Assembly (NCBI GenBank): GCA_001466705.2 | Contig: LATX02000020.1 | Location: forward strand, 1-64,000 | Direction of reading: 5' to 3' | Source of the DNA: Moniliophthora roreri | Lineage: Eukaryota; Basidiomycota; Agaricomycetes; Agaricales; Marasmiaceae | Length of the DNA: 64,000 bases | Shown here: positions 12,836-24,837 of the stretch, piece after piece | How the letters are laid out: each line of letters starts with the position of its first letter | Numbering within the stretch: position 1 is the first letter of the stretch | Translations under genes and position numbers: made by a program | The notes under the pieces: generated by a model | Seen by the model: only the letters and a program-made list of their open reading frames with translations | Databases searched by the model: none | Told to the model about the DNA's origin: nothing

Positions 12836-13216
12836 TCCCAGTTGGTGAGGATGATAAGCCAGTTGTAGCACGTCGTCAATGAGTTTATTGATTGCGCCGG
12901 AACCGATGCGTGCTGAAATTCAGGTGAGGCTGGATTTGAATCGTGCGATTGAACCGTGACAAGACATACCTGCAGATTTCCCCATTACTCTGCTCAAATA
13001 TCGAAACGCTGAAACGAACGGGCGTTTATCCCCTAGTATGGAGGCGAATCAATATAGTGAATGTCATGCAGGGCCGTTGCAATGCTCACTGTATAAACGC
13101 AATGTCAATTAGTTCACACTGCGTGGTAGAAGTCCTGAACTCCAGACCACCAAAGAAATTTAAGTTGCACTATGATATATTTACACGTACGATTTAAATT
13201 ACGTATACATTTTGAT
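12836..13216. other. P450 3' remnant and intergenic DNA
   Basis: The first part probably continues the decayed P450 C terminus, but no residue pattern can be followed with confidence. The rest is the 3' flank of the F-box gene. No other gene seen. Confidence 0.35.
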
Positions 13217-15504
13217 TCAGTCTGATGCATACAAGAAATCATTTGGGATTATCGCATTCAATATGCCGTGCCTAGAGACTCAGAAGGTCAGTCAATCTGA
13301 CGAAACAAGAGTCGGCCACATACCGTGCTATGAGATGATTAACGACGATCTCTCTCGACACAAAGTGCTCCACATGATCGTTGCAGCGACTACAGGCCCA
13401 CTCCTTTCCGACTGAGACTATGTGGCTTCCCTGCAGCTTTCGAACCTGCATATCTTCCTTCCCAACATAATTCGGACACATAGATGAAGCGGAGTGTGCG
13501 TGTTCCACCTGATCCGAGTTATATCACTCAGTAGCGTGGTACACGACGAAATACGTACCCATGCTCGCCACGTCCCATGGAACGCACACGCGACACACTG
13601 AAATATTGAACCTCTCTGATCCATCTCGTCCGTCGTTGCAGACCAAGGATTCAAGCCTTCACCAATGATACATAACGCTGCCGCTCTAGAAAGGTCCGGC
13701 TCAAAGTTGAACTTTGCAGTCTTCAACTCGGTCGGCTTGCGTGCTGCACAAGTATCGCCGTGGAGATGACGAATAGCGGCGTCGAAACCACAACAAAAGT
13801 GGCCGCAGTGCCTACATTTGATCGCAATCACCGCGAGATCCGCGTCGAAAAATGGATCAAAGTCAGGGATTTGTGTCTCGTTATACACCCCGCGAATGAA
13901 GTTCCGCCAACCATTGGGGATCCTATGCATACTCAACCGTTCGACCAGTGACCTTTTCTGCTTGTTTCTCCAGAGTTGAATGGAATGAATAAGGTCGGCT
14001 TCCATAACGGTTTTGAACCCTTCCTCTGTCACGCCGCCATCGGGGGATACTTTGAGATGATGTACAGGGTTTAGAAGGCCAATAGTGTAGACACTGGGAA
14101 AGGTTCGCCAAGCTATACCAGGTAGAGACCGCTTAAAGCTGATATAGGCCCTCGAGATCATATCTTCGCGAGATAACAGCACGTCTTGCTGCTTCTGCAG
14201 TTTGGCTTGGTTTATGGTATCGATGACTTGCTTCTGGATTAGCGCCCAACCTGCATGTGACAGTGTTTCGTTAATGTGATAACGAGAAGTATGGATTCCG
14301 GAGTGGACTTACTGCGATCCGTGAGCGGTGCGGCTCGCCTGACACATGGAAGGCGAGAGACTTTCCAGTAGTCTTCACGGGTATATCCCATGGCAATAAG
14401 GCGTTCCTTGATACTAAACAAGATGTAAAAAGCAGTAATGACGAGTTATGAATTACTTACGCTTCACGACGTTCGGCCTTAAGGGCCCAATTTGCCGCAA
14501 GTCTTCTCCTTTCTTCATCTGCGATCCAGGACCGGATTTGTGAGTTGATCTGCAGCGTTCCACGGTTAAGTAAATAGAAAGCACGTGAAGGATGGCTTTA
14601 CCACTGGCAGTCCTTCAAGCCGCGTTTTCCGTCCTTCGATGTACTCATCGCGTTCCTCTTTACTGACTAGGTTCTGCAGCACATTCAGCAGTTCATCCAA
14701 CTCTTCCTTTGAATAGTATTCAGTCAAGGGAGATGAAGAGTCCTTGGCACCTGAGGAAGACGCTCGTCGAGATTAGTTAAACAAAGAGGAGATAAACCTC
14801 ACCTTGCGACCGAGAAGCCAAGCTTAGCACCGAGGGATCCACATTGGCGTAAGAAAGTGCGACATCATTGCACTTGATACCACTAGTATATTTATCAGCA
14901 GTGATATCCATGCCAAGAAAGCGCTCTCACCCGGCAGCAACACAGAAATGACAGATCCGTTTTTCGAGCGCTATATTCTGGGATCCGTCTTGAGATCCGC
15001 ATACCTGCAGTATATCAGCATGAAAGGAAGGAGACATATCGAGAATAGGGTGTACTTGCTTCACATAAAGTCGAGCTGTCGAATAACAGAGTCGCCCATC
15101 GTGCTTCGGAGACACCTTGGAACGGTCCAGGAGCATCATTGTAATGTTGCTGTCGTGCAGTTCTCCAGATCCCAGTGGCAGCTTTGTCTAATAACTTGGT
15201 GCAAATATCTCGGTTCGTACGAGTGAGAGCCAGCAGGTCTTTAGGCGAGAGGTAGCTGAAGACCTTCTTGTGCGGATTTAGCCTTGGTTTCTCTTCTCTA
15301 CACGATAATGACGCACCTCGTAGCCAAGATCGATGGGCATCTCCATGAATGGGAAACATTTCTTGATCCTCCGTCTTTTCGATGAGTTGATGGGTTTCGA
15401 TCGAGGTCGCGAAGCCTTGGATGTTGTAGCAGGCATTCCTGTAGACCATACGTTAACGCGATTCTCCACAGAGAAGAAGATCCAGACGTACGCTGCCTCG
15501 TCAT
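13217..15504 (-). CDS. F-box protein with C-terminal zinc finger
   Basis: Read on the minus strand, exon 1 is ATGACGAGGCAGC, spliced to a basic segment ending KRRRIKK. The F-box follows: MEMPIDLGYE joins across an intron to VFSYLSPKDLLALTRTNRD (about 15340-15210), then DKAATGIWRTARQ. Downstream exons include CHFCVAAG, a charged region with KEELDELLNVL, WKVSRLPCVRR, the long exon at about 14190-13560 (HHLKVSPDGG, CRHCGHFCCGFDAAIRHLHG) and, after two more introns, WACSRCNDHVEHF...NHLIARHGI, a C2H2-like finger. Stop TGA is at 13217-13219. F-box proteins couple substrates to the SCF (Skp1-Cullin) ubiquitin ligase. The CxxC...H clusters suggest zinc-stabilised folds, possibly for substrate binding (inference). 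Multi-exon, about 550 residues, no lesion seen. Confidence 0.85.
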
Positions 15505-18500
15505 TGTAGTATCGTCAGTATTGGTATGTAATGGGTCCAAACGGTTCGCAGAGTTCCCCAGGGCCTGAATGTCTGCAACTGAGATGGTGGGAGAAGCGAA
15601 GAACAGAGCATGACGTTGCTTCAATGGCCATGGACGACACGCGCTAAAGGCCGGAAACATGAGGCGTCGGTTCCTATTTGGTCTGGAATGGTCCGACGCA
15701 ATGAAGTGAAAAATCAGCTGGCCACTCGACTAGCGCTGATATTGTTGATTAACGCTTGAGATACATACGATAAACGGCCTTAGTGTGGTGGATGGGTAAT
15801 GATCTGACGGGGCACAATGCTGGATGTATGACTTGATTCGGAATGAGTTCCGCGAATTACTACAAGGAAAGATGCACATCGTTCGACGTGTTATCGAGTA
15901 TGTAGAGTAAGGACATGGAAGTCAAGCAGAAAGAATTAAGATAAGATAATCGGCACGTTATTCGGGGCTTCGGAGTAAAATCGCCGGTAGCGCACCCTTG
16001 CTTCCTAACATCCATCGTCGACTATCACCGGCCCACAACTAGTCTGCTTCCCCCCGAAAATCTACCCACCTGGCTGTCTCAGCGTTTCTTTCATGGATAG
16101 CAGTCGCAATGGAACGTTCTGCTGGATAATCTGAGGAAGGGAACACGTTGGTCGGACGGGCGGTGAGTGTGAGTAGATATCCGAGTACGTCGTCTTTTAT
16201 TTGACCTCAATTCTAGAAGCAATGTCTTCATCTAGCGTCTACCGCCTCTATCCACTACACCACCCATCACCGAATAACATTCCGTCGTCCCTTGCCTAGT
16301 TTGGCATCCATAATTTCCCCTGGACATTTTAGATGATGCCGTCGTATTCCGACGATCAAGAGCGTTTTCGAATCAGAAACAGGTGATAATCATTCGTGAT
16401 GACAAGATTCAACGCGCCAAACTGCCAAGTCCTCACAACACTGCTGTTGGTTCTCTACCGCCGCCTCCACCGTATACAACGAAACGAGGGTGTGAACGAC
16501 CAGACAACGAAGGAGGACAGGAAACGCCCCCATGGCAACCTCCCAATGATCTCTATCCTGATGCTTTTGTGTCGATGTTGTTTCCGTGGACATTTGTTGG
16601 GGTGACAGCAAAATCTCAATCGGGGGGTCGATCTAGCTCAATAAAGTAACGGGTAGGGTAGGTGACGAAGAGAAAACAAGGAGTGGGGGAGGCAGTTAGG
16701 GGATATGGTATGCTTCGGTCGTCAATTCACTTCAAGCCCGTCATTGATTAGCTCCCAATGCAGGCTCCTGCTTCTTCGTGCGCCACCTCGCCAGGCGTAA
16801 CACTGGTACTATTGATTATGGCAATGATTTCAGGGTCAGCCTTTCTGATTCCGATGCCGAAAACAAGAGGCGGGTTTCGGATTCGGGTCCGAAAGCACTA
16901 GATACGGAACGGGCTACGGTATGTGCCGTTACCTCCTCCTGTCTTTCCGCTAACAAGATTCTCCACAATGATACCCGTACCTCTGTGACCTTCTGGTCTC
17001 AGTACGACATGAAACACAATTCATACCTACATCATCGCCGTCGCAACGATTGCTTCACTTCCAGCTCTACACCTTTCCTTGTTCATATGCAATCGGATTA
17101 TCGGACTCTGGCTAGAAGGTCACTCTTTGATGAACTCGGAGAAGAAGGAAGCTGGTGAAAATGGCCCCTTGCCGATACACTGAACCTTATGTTCTTCGCA
17201 GAGTATCCAGTGTGTGTGTGTTGCTACCTCCCGCTTCATCCCTTCTCCTCGTTTAACTAATGAACTCGATTCAAGGTACACTAAAATTGATTATGAAACG
17301 AAAGTGGTATAGATTGAGGATGACGGAGCCAACGTGGAGATTCTCCGGAACAGGTTATTATGGGTGTTTGGCCGATGACTGAGGATGCATGTGGCGTCGT
17401 TCCTTGGGTCATGATATCTACTTATATGTGCTTTATTGGTACGTATAGGATACAGTCGTCGTTTGTACTATAGTCTATCGCACTGAATATAGTGTAGGAA
17501 TCGGTAGAAGCATCACTCCCTGGATCCGTGTCCATATAGTCGCTATCTAGGGTCATGATCGCCTAGTCTTCAACTTATCACGCTGACATATTGGAGTGCA
17601 TTCTTCATCCCCTCTATCCACCGATTCGCGAATCTTGGGGCTTCTTGGGGCTTCTGGATGGGGAAATCGTTCTTCTTTGGGTCTCAATTGCCTCTGGATC
17701 ATTTCCAAATCTTCTAGGTCATCCGTATGCGCTGCTTCGATACGTCTTCCGCCAGCCGGAACGCATCAGGAACCGCTCGTCAAGACCCAGTCATATTAGA
17801 TTTTCATCGAACTACGCATCACTCAAAAGATGCCAGCCTTCACACGTCCAGCATCATTCCGCTATATCTCTAGTTCGAGGTTTATTCAGGCGGCTTTTGA
17901 AGAATGCGTCGTTTCAGACATTTGACAAAACATATACACAAGGTCTACTTTCCTGGCCTTCGTGCTGTTGCATTGACGGCTTTCCTCTTGAACATGGCAT
18001 TTTTTCCCCTTCGTCACTATTGGGTTCAATTAGTCTTTAGCTCAACATCGGGAAGCAACGGTTGATTCACTGAAGGGCGTGTCGAAATGATATATTACTT
18101 CCGGGTTAAAGTGTTTGCGACTGTTGCTGAAGATGCTCGAAGCTCATGTCGATAGGTTTCATTGGTTGACCTTGGTGGTGAAAAGAAATGGGATAAGCTC
18201 AAACCAGCAGCGATCGGTGGCGCTGCACGACCAAGGACTCGTCGTGAGGGTAGAGGTTGCCGATGGAAATGAATCTGTCAGAGATAGGGAAAACCGACCA
18301 AGGCATGTGAATCGAAGTTGTCCTTTTTCAAGTCCAAACCTGCTCTTTCGGCTTTTACAATCAGTCTTCTGTCCATACTATGTGCGTCTCTGAGCTATGG
18401 TTCTTGCAAAAAGCCAGCCTTGCACTTATAAGTCTGTCCGCGTTTTTGAAAAAAACACTTTCACGTATATTTCAGTACAGATTTACATTTTAATCCCAAC

Positions 18501-18566
18501 GTTACAACAGTGTTTCATGGACATGGACAATCTATGTCGAGTTAGCATCCATTGGTTTGAGAGTAT
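15505..18566. other. Unassigned 3-kb stretch with possible exons
   Basis: No family could be recognised. Open, coding-like pieces exist. On plus, 16383-16649 is Pro-rich with a PPPPPYT motif typical of linkers or adhesion-type proteins. On plus, 16778-17158 is an open charged frame with RHLARRNTG. On minus, around 17780-17560, there is an acidic/basic frame with DDLEDLEMIQRQLRPKEERF. They do not join into one convincing gene by eye. CpG is frequent, so this is host DNA rather than decayed repeat. A complete gene with many short introns cannot be excluded. Confidence 0.35.
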
Positions 18567-20027
18567 TTATGCACGGAAGCACTGGGTGTCTTGCCAGACT
18601 TGGGTAGCGAAGCACTAGATGTCAATGTAATTAGCGCCCCTTCGCTGCTTGTCTTATTAAAAGCTTACATTGTAGTTGTCGGCATTGACAAGTTGGTCGT
18701 CAGCATAAAGGTCCTGGTCATCCCCGCACCCATAGCTGACATCAATAGTCGAAGAAACAGCGTGGGTGAGCTGTTGAGAGCTGAATCAGAGTCATATATG
18801 TCGATGTATGAGTGGACTAACCTCATGGAGAGCAGTGCCACCACGGATGTTCCTCTCGCTAACGCTGGTTGCTCCAGTGCAAAGATCGTTCTGGGGTACC
18901 TCGTCGAAAAAGATCGGGCAGAAGAAAATCTATGAAATGGGAACTAAATTGGTACGGCACGGATAAAGACTAGATAATCAACTCACGTTTGTGTCGGCTA
19001 TAACAGTGAAAGCAATCACATTGGGGTGCGAAGCGCAATAATTGTAAGGGTCGTTGCAGTCCAAACTAAAATTGACTAGTCAGCACAATGGAAAGCATCT
19101 GTCAATTTACAACCCACGTTCTGTTAGGGTCATTCTCCGTTGCAGCTAGGGTGAGTTTGTTCTCCACTGCTGCAGGGTCGTTGTTCTTGAAGTATGACCT
19201 GAAGAGAGAATTTTGCCGGTTATCATTAATATACTTTGCGGCTGCCGCAGCCAATGCCTGTCCCTCGAAGTGTCTGCAGTAAAAATTAATACACAGCACT
19301 TTGTTTGATGCGGATGTACTTACGCGGCATCGATGAAAGCCTTCTTTGCAGGATCATTGCAAGTGTTTGTGGCACGCTTGGCCATCTCGCGCTTCTCGAG
19401 TTGATCGGTAACATTGACTTCGACGGCGTCGGAAGAGACTTGGACTCGTTCAAATTGAGCGAGACTGGACAGCTTGTCGTTAGAACTGCTGGTGACATAG
19501 AACGATGTCACAGGTTCAAAGCGGAAGGTTCCAGTTCCGGCAGATGCGAAGTCGAAGAGGTCGGTAACTATTGAAATTCTTCAGTATCACCGACTATGTA
19601 TCACTAGATTGGAAACCTGACCATCGTGATCAACAGTGACGCTCTGTCCTGCGGGAATGGAGACAAAGGACGAGTCATCGGGCTTGTCGAGGGAAACTTG
19701 GAGCTAATGATCCACGGTTAGCACATAATGATGATGTGTTGGATGTGTCTGACTGACCTTGATACCGGTGAATTGGACGTCTTCACCGTCTTTGGTGACT
19801 GCAAACGAACGAGTGGGCAGGCTACTGTCGAGGATAGTGCCGTACTTGAGGATCTTCACGTCCTCCGAGCCTGTGTTTTTGACTGTTGCCTTGAATTTGA
19901 GCTGATTAACGTCGCTGACAGGACCAGTAGGACCAGTAACGTCAACGGTGAGACCACTGGACCTCTTCATGGGGCCGGCGAAAATGGTGCTGGCGAGAAC
20001 GAGAGCAACAAAAGCAGAGCGAAACAT
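18567..20027 (-). CDS. Secreted M35 metalloprotease (deuterolysin / peptidyl-Lys type)
   Basis: The start at 20025-20027 gives a signal peptide, MFRSAFVALVLASTIFAGP. A propeptide-like beta-rich region follows, with GLTVDVTGPTGPVSD and VKNTGSEDVKILKYG. The catalytic domain follows CNDPAKKAFIDAA. The zinc site HELTH is split by an intron: HE at 18822-18827 and LTH at 18762-18770, with 51 bp between. It is followed by SSTIDVSYG, corresponding to the GTxDxxYG aspzincin motif that supplies the third zinc ligand (Asp). The protein ends CFATQVWQDTQCFRA, stop at 18567-18569. About seven introns of near 50-60 bp were placed by eye and keep the frame open. The enzyme is a secreted zinc endopeptidase; fungal members serve extracellular protein degradation. 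All key residues are present. A TATA box lies 64 bp upstream. Confidence 0.92.
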
Positions 20028-20090
20028 GTCTGAGGAGGTGAGAAGAGACTTTGGATGAGTCCTGCGTCCTTGAAGTTCCCTACCCGTAGT

Positions 20091-20097
20091 TTTTATA
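20091..20097 (-). promoter_or_regulatory. TATA box of the M35 protease gene
   Basis: TATAAAA on the minus strand lies 64 bp upstream of the chosen start codon. This supports a strong, TATA-driven promoter and the start at 20027 rather than an upstream Met. Confidence 0.6.
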
Positions 20098-20309
20098 GGT
20101 TTATTTTCACGGCAGTAGATGCTGGATGGTTCGTTAAGCACGGTTAACAGTAACCCGAATTTCGGAAATGTCAGACGCCAGACTCCAGGGCTTCCATCCA
20201 AGAAGGCGAGGCATTATCGCTGCCCTGTATTACGTTCAAGGCGAGATTAGTGTCCAGACATACTCAGTTGATTCTGAGCCAAATACCTTCTGCAAATACG
20301 TCGAATACT

Positions 20310-20700
20310 GAAACCCAACGACTTCTCTTCAACATAAGCGCTGAAAGGGACGGCTGGCAAAAAGAAAGCGACTTCAAAACGAACGCTGTGAGGAATATGA
20401 AGAAATTCTGTTCAAATCATCTACAACGATGCTTCACCTGGACATCACACGGAGGTGATCCGGGCTACATGGAGAGAGGTCGCTAATGTGTTGTGGCGGA
20501 CAAAAAAATGGGATCCTTGCGTGATCCATATACGTACCTCCAGACAAAACCTGAAGGTGACTTGGAAGAAATTCCACCAAATTCTGAAAAGAAAGCGCGA
20601 GAACGACGGCCTTCCCAGTTTGGAGTCTTGCAAGCGACGTTTCTCAGCGAGAGCTCTAGTAGAGATCAAGCAAATAATATACGTACCTAATCGATTCTCA
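20310..20700 (+). pseudogene. F-box-type gene relic, copy 1
   Basis: The plus strand encodes VIRATWREVANVLWRTKKWD and then VIHIRTSRQNLK (about 20455-20560). This resembles the segment after the F-box in Agaricomycete F-box proteins, where a W-R-x-V-A motif precedes a Leu-Trp pair. No upstream F-box start (LPxE) is preserved in frame. The same sequence recurs in decayed form at 57918-58135, where an F-box start is visible. It leads directly into the segment duplicated at 60.5 kb. Confidence 0.5.
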
Positions 20701-22002
20701 AGAAACAAAAGATGCACATTTTTCATTGACATGTACAGCGCGAAAGAGGCATAATGCTCTGATTCCAGCTTCCGTTTGCGTAATCGCTAAGAACGTTCCC
20801 AATGACTCCGGTCTGGATAGGTCGATGAGTACTATCGACTCAGAAAGCGATTCGGCAATAAACCGATAATGACGGCCTTGAGAAACAGAGAGAAGAGCGG
20901 CGGAAGACGGTCAGTCGTATCTCTCGAAACCTAGCCCTGATAACGGTACGCGTCGTTACGTACGTTACAAAACACGGTGAAGACGCCGGAAAGTCTATTT
21001 TGGTCGCCGTCAGAGCGGTCAGGGTAAAATTTGCCGAACATGGGTGACTTGACTGGCTCGTCCTGTTGATTTCAAGCTTTGCAGCAGGATATAAGATAGT
21101 GTAGGATGAACGAGAGCGTTGATGGGGGCTGGGATGCATCTAGAGCCAGTAAGACCATGTATATATCATCAGTAATAGGAAGCTAGTTCAGTTGGTCGGC
21201 GCACCGGAGTTTACTAGTATATCCACCAATCCTTCCGCTGCCGAAGAGAAAGATCCAGGATAATCGTGCTGACTAGGCGAATACTGACGAACTAGGTTTT
21301 GGGAAAGCCGATCCAAATTTTTGGGTCAAACTGTTACAGTTCTTCACCCCGTGAATAACTCTAAATGACACTCGTAGACAGCATCGTACCGGAAACGAAC
21401 ATCCAACACATGGGCACAGAATATCCCCTATTCGAACACCTAGGCCCGCACAAGTGATAGTAAGTTGGTGAATAGCCAAAGCTGAAGGGAAAAAAATCTC
21501 ATTGTGTCCTGAGCTTGAACATCATACTTTCGGTAGGTGCTCTTCAATCCGTAACAAAATTCAGAGACAAGAGCTGATGAATCTCGTGCGGTATTGAGGG
21601 GGACGTAGGCGGTGATGGTGTGCTGATGTAGAAATAATAGTCCGTGGTGAATCAGAGGCACTGAGAGACAGACCAAGATGATTGAATTCGGTATTGTGTA
21701 GCCATCCACTGTCTGCGATACTCAAAACGTCAATTAATATGCATGATCTATTAAGACCTTTCAATAACGACATACTTATCAGTTGATATGTTCGTTCCTC
21801 ATCTGGCAAGCCATCGACATAGTTCTCACACTGATAGGACATCGACACTGCAGTGGACAGCACTGGAACATGAAAGCAGCAAAGAAGCGACATGGAAGGA
21901 AGAAAGGAAGCGGCACTCGGAACTTGCACGTGCACTTAGGTGAGCGCTTTGCTGGGTGTTCTCACGCTGTCTCGCTTCAATCCGAACATCCATTCCACAA
22001 CT
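20566..22002 (+). repeat. Duplicated 1.44-kb segment, copy 1
   Basis: This matches 60483-61919 at a constant offset of 39917 bp, almost without indels and with only scattered substitutions. Shared minus-strand open frames (21273-21479, 21440-21709) are nearly identical in both copies, but no family is recognisable and hydrophobic runs look chance-like. Homology ends sharply at CATTCCACAACT, after which the two loci differ. Confidence 0.9.
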
Positions 22003-22653
22003 GCACAACAGTGGACGTAGCCGTCTGATCAGAACCCCCACATTTTCTTGTGGGCCATCTTTAAGACGCACAGCCAGAGAAGCTGCATTTCAGATTGGGA
22101 GGGAGATATTCAGATGACTTTCCCACCAGCTATCAGGATACAGCTATTTGTCCCTCCTTCATTTTGTTGTATGTAGCCCAAAAAGGTATATGGTATGATA
22201 GGTGTTTATCACATAAATTGGAGCAGAGGAAAAAGGGAAAAAATACCAGGCAACATTTAAGGAAACAGTGTGTTTTTCGGATAGTGGTGCGTATTTTCAG
22301 ATAGCAGCGGGAAATTTCAGATCACATAATGGGGCTGAGAACTTGGTCCGAAATCATCTGAAAAAAGACATCAGAACATCTACGGGCACCTGCCCATTCC
22401 TCCATACACTACATGTGGATTTGCTACAGTGTTTGGGGTGGAAAAAGGAGAAAAAAAATACTGCATGACTATTTGAGCAAACAGCAATGTTTCCTCAGAA
22501 AGTACTATGAATATATAAGTGTTATTCTTCTGGAAACAGAAATGAGGAGAGGAGTAGAAAACATACTGCTTCACTATGGCAGTATTGAACAAACAGGTTG
22601 ACTACTTGTGATTTGTGTCTATATTTGAGTCTTTAAGTGACACATAAGTAGCT
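22003..22653. other. Intergenic stretch, no gene recognised
   Basis: AT-richer DNA with several A-rich runs (22280-22460). Nothing identifiable. Confidence 0.35.
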
Positions 22654-23340
22654 CTAGGAGGTGGGTGAAGTAGTAGAAGGGTAGAACGAAAGATTGCCAA
22701 AGGGTTGTACGTGGTCTATGGGTGTCAGACCGGTGCTAGTGCTCACCGGCTCGGCATCAATATAGCCGGCTGTACGAAAAATGAGAAAAGAAATCATAGC
22801 CGACGAAATACGCACCTTCCTATCTAGATAGTGTAGATCCTAAGCCAAATAATAAGTCAGATCAACCAAAAAATTCAGTGAATACAGGTAACCAAAGAGT
22901 AAAAGGTTACGCAACGCACCTGATTGACCTGTTCCCAGACTGAGTGTCTTGGTGAAACGTATCCGATTGGGCTAATTTTCAAGCACTCCAGTATAGCTTT
23001 TGTACTGTATACTGACATACTGAAAGGCTCCGCTGCTGCTGAGAACGTGTATGGGACTGGTATACTAATGTGTGGAATTGGTTATGCAATACTTTCAACT
23101 TGAAGTTGCTGCAGGGGGCTTGATCAATATCGCTTGCTGGCAGCACATCAGGACTATATAAGGGATAATTAGAAACCTACTTGGAGGTCAAAGAGAGCAG
23201 CCGTATGAGTTCCAGGCACGGCGAGACGTATGTTTTCGAGTTTCAATGAACTTTCCGGCTGGCGACCAATCACTCTGATTGGTACCGATATTGCTGCATT
23301 AGCTACATCAGTGATGCTGAATCTCCAACATATGTAGAAA
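22654..23340 (-). CDS. Unrecognised multi-exon coding region
   Basis: Several consecutive minus-strand exons look truly coding but match no family I know. One is about 23325-23195, with DVANAAISVPIRVIGRQPE and LENIRLAVPGTHTAALFDL before a GTAGGT donor. The next is about 23065-22922, with PVPYTFSAAAEPFSMSVYST then KAILECLKISPIGYVSPRHS and EQVNQ before GTGCGT. A small exon DLHYLDRK follows, then a final exon with GYIDAEPVSTSTGLTPIDHV ending SPTS and TAG at 22654-22656. The joint before the last exon does not keep frame with the obvious splice sites, so a lesion or an uncertain intron is present there. The 5' end could extend beyond 23340. Function unknown. Confidence 0.4.
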
Positions 23341-24837
23341 ATCTGCTTGACATTGAGTCACTTACAAGCAAAACACAAAAAACATACTGTCAAGTATATG
23401 TCAAAAAGCGAAAAGAAAGGGCGACGGCAGAGATTAGAGCACGGGAATATCCGAAATGCCGACGGCATCCCGCCTGCTTTCAGATTCGATCTGAAACAAT
23501 GTGCCGGTTACCCTCATCCTCCGCCCACCTCCACATTGCCTCAGATTGAAATATCTCATATATACAGTCTATGTAGAGTAGAAGAGGCTTCTATGGGAGG
23601 GCAACAAGTCAGGAGGAGCGGGGCTGGGTCGTGGGAACCACTGTCTGAAAATCTGGCTTACTGCTAGTTGCCCCTGTGAAATCTGAAAGACGGCTACATG
23701 TATTCCTCCTGAGCAGTTTGATGCCGACAGAGGATGTCACGCACTTTAGTTCAGATTACCGGCTCATTGTATAGGATCTCCGCATATTAGCTATAATGGA
23801 CAAATTTAACATCTTGCATCCCACAACGCCACAGCACTCAGCTATTCATTCCAAAGCAGAAGGAAAGTGGACTCGGGTGTAGATGCAGCTTCAAAGGTGC
23901 CAAAGGGAGGACGGGGACGCAGTCGAAAAGGGAGTAGGTGTGACAGTAGCACATGAGAGAGACCCCTAATATCGTGTGCATATTCCTACGTTGCATGCAA
24001 TAGGTGAGTCGTCTTTTCAGGCTGCCTTGTCGGTTCGTTCCCGGACTGTCTGGGAACGTGTGTAATACTGCCGCCAATATAATATCATTATGCATTATAT
24101 ATGCTTCCGGTCTTTATGGTCTTGCTTGTCAAGACCTCTAGACTTATGTTTCGCAGCAATTCGGTCCGCGTACTGTATTAAAGCTAAGTAGTTTGGCTGG
24201 AGCTTACTGACAAGTGCGGTACACGCGCTACCAAGTGTGAAAATCGCATTGGTTTTTAAAACAAAATCTGTTAGATAGAACTGATAGTAATGCAATCTGA
24301 TTCACCTTGAATCAAAAATGTGGTTCTGTCTGTCGTGTAGCATTTTTACATACGAACAACGCAGAAGTTAAAGATCGGAAGACGCACCCATAATTATCGT
24401 CCAACTCCGTTCTATCCGGGCCATTTGGGGGCTTTCACAGTGCAATTCCTGCCCTCTGGCCAGATGGCGGGGAACTTTTCGTTATTATATTTGAATCCTT
24501 TGAGGAACCAACAAAGATAGTGATATGACTGCTCGACTTGTCATATTGAGATTTCGGCTTGTGTTGCTGAGCAGCCCAAATTGACGGAGTAGTCCGCGGG
24601 CCGGTCCCCGATTAAGGTTTTTACTCCGAAACCCCGAACGCGTCGTGTTGCGTCAACTTTGTGTAATCCTGTTGTTACAATGTGACGGCCACCATTTTTC
24701 CCTTTGATCCCACCCACATCGTTGCTGAGCTGCCTAGTCTCCTCCGTACTTCTTCGGTTTTTATCTTGAATATCTCAGTCTATTCTTCCCCATGGCTTTT
24801 GGGGACTACGAGCATCAAAATCCACGTTGTCCCAGTA
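23341..24837. other. Unassigned host DNA
   Basis: CpG-containing DNA. A plus-strand open frame at 23347-23667 and minus-strand frames at 24095-24295 and 23838-24095 lack family features. Some could be upstream exons of the minus-strand gene at 22654-23340. Upstream elements or a first exon of the BTB-like gene may lie at 24680-24837. Confidence 0.3.

Noticed and set aside
17591..18040. A 149-codon plus-strand open frame
   Set aside because: Composition is erratic and no family features are present; the minus strand of the same stretch looks at least as coding-like, so neither is called as a gene.
19728..20033. Plus-strand frame opposite the protease gene
   Set aside because: It is antisense to the well-supported first exon of the M35 protease.
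21273..21709. Hydrophobic minus-strand frames conserved in the duplicated segment (also 61190-61626)
   Set aside because: They are conserved only because the DNA is a recent duplication. No splice context or family pattern supports a gene.
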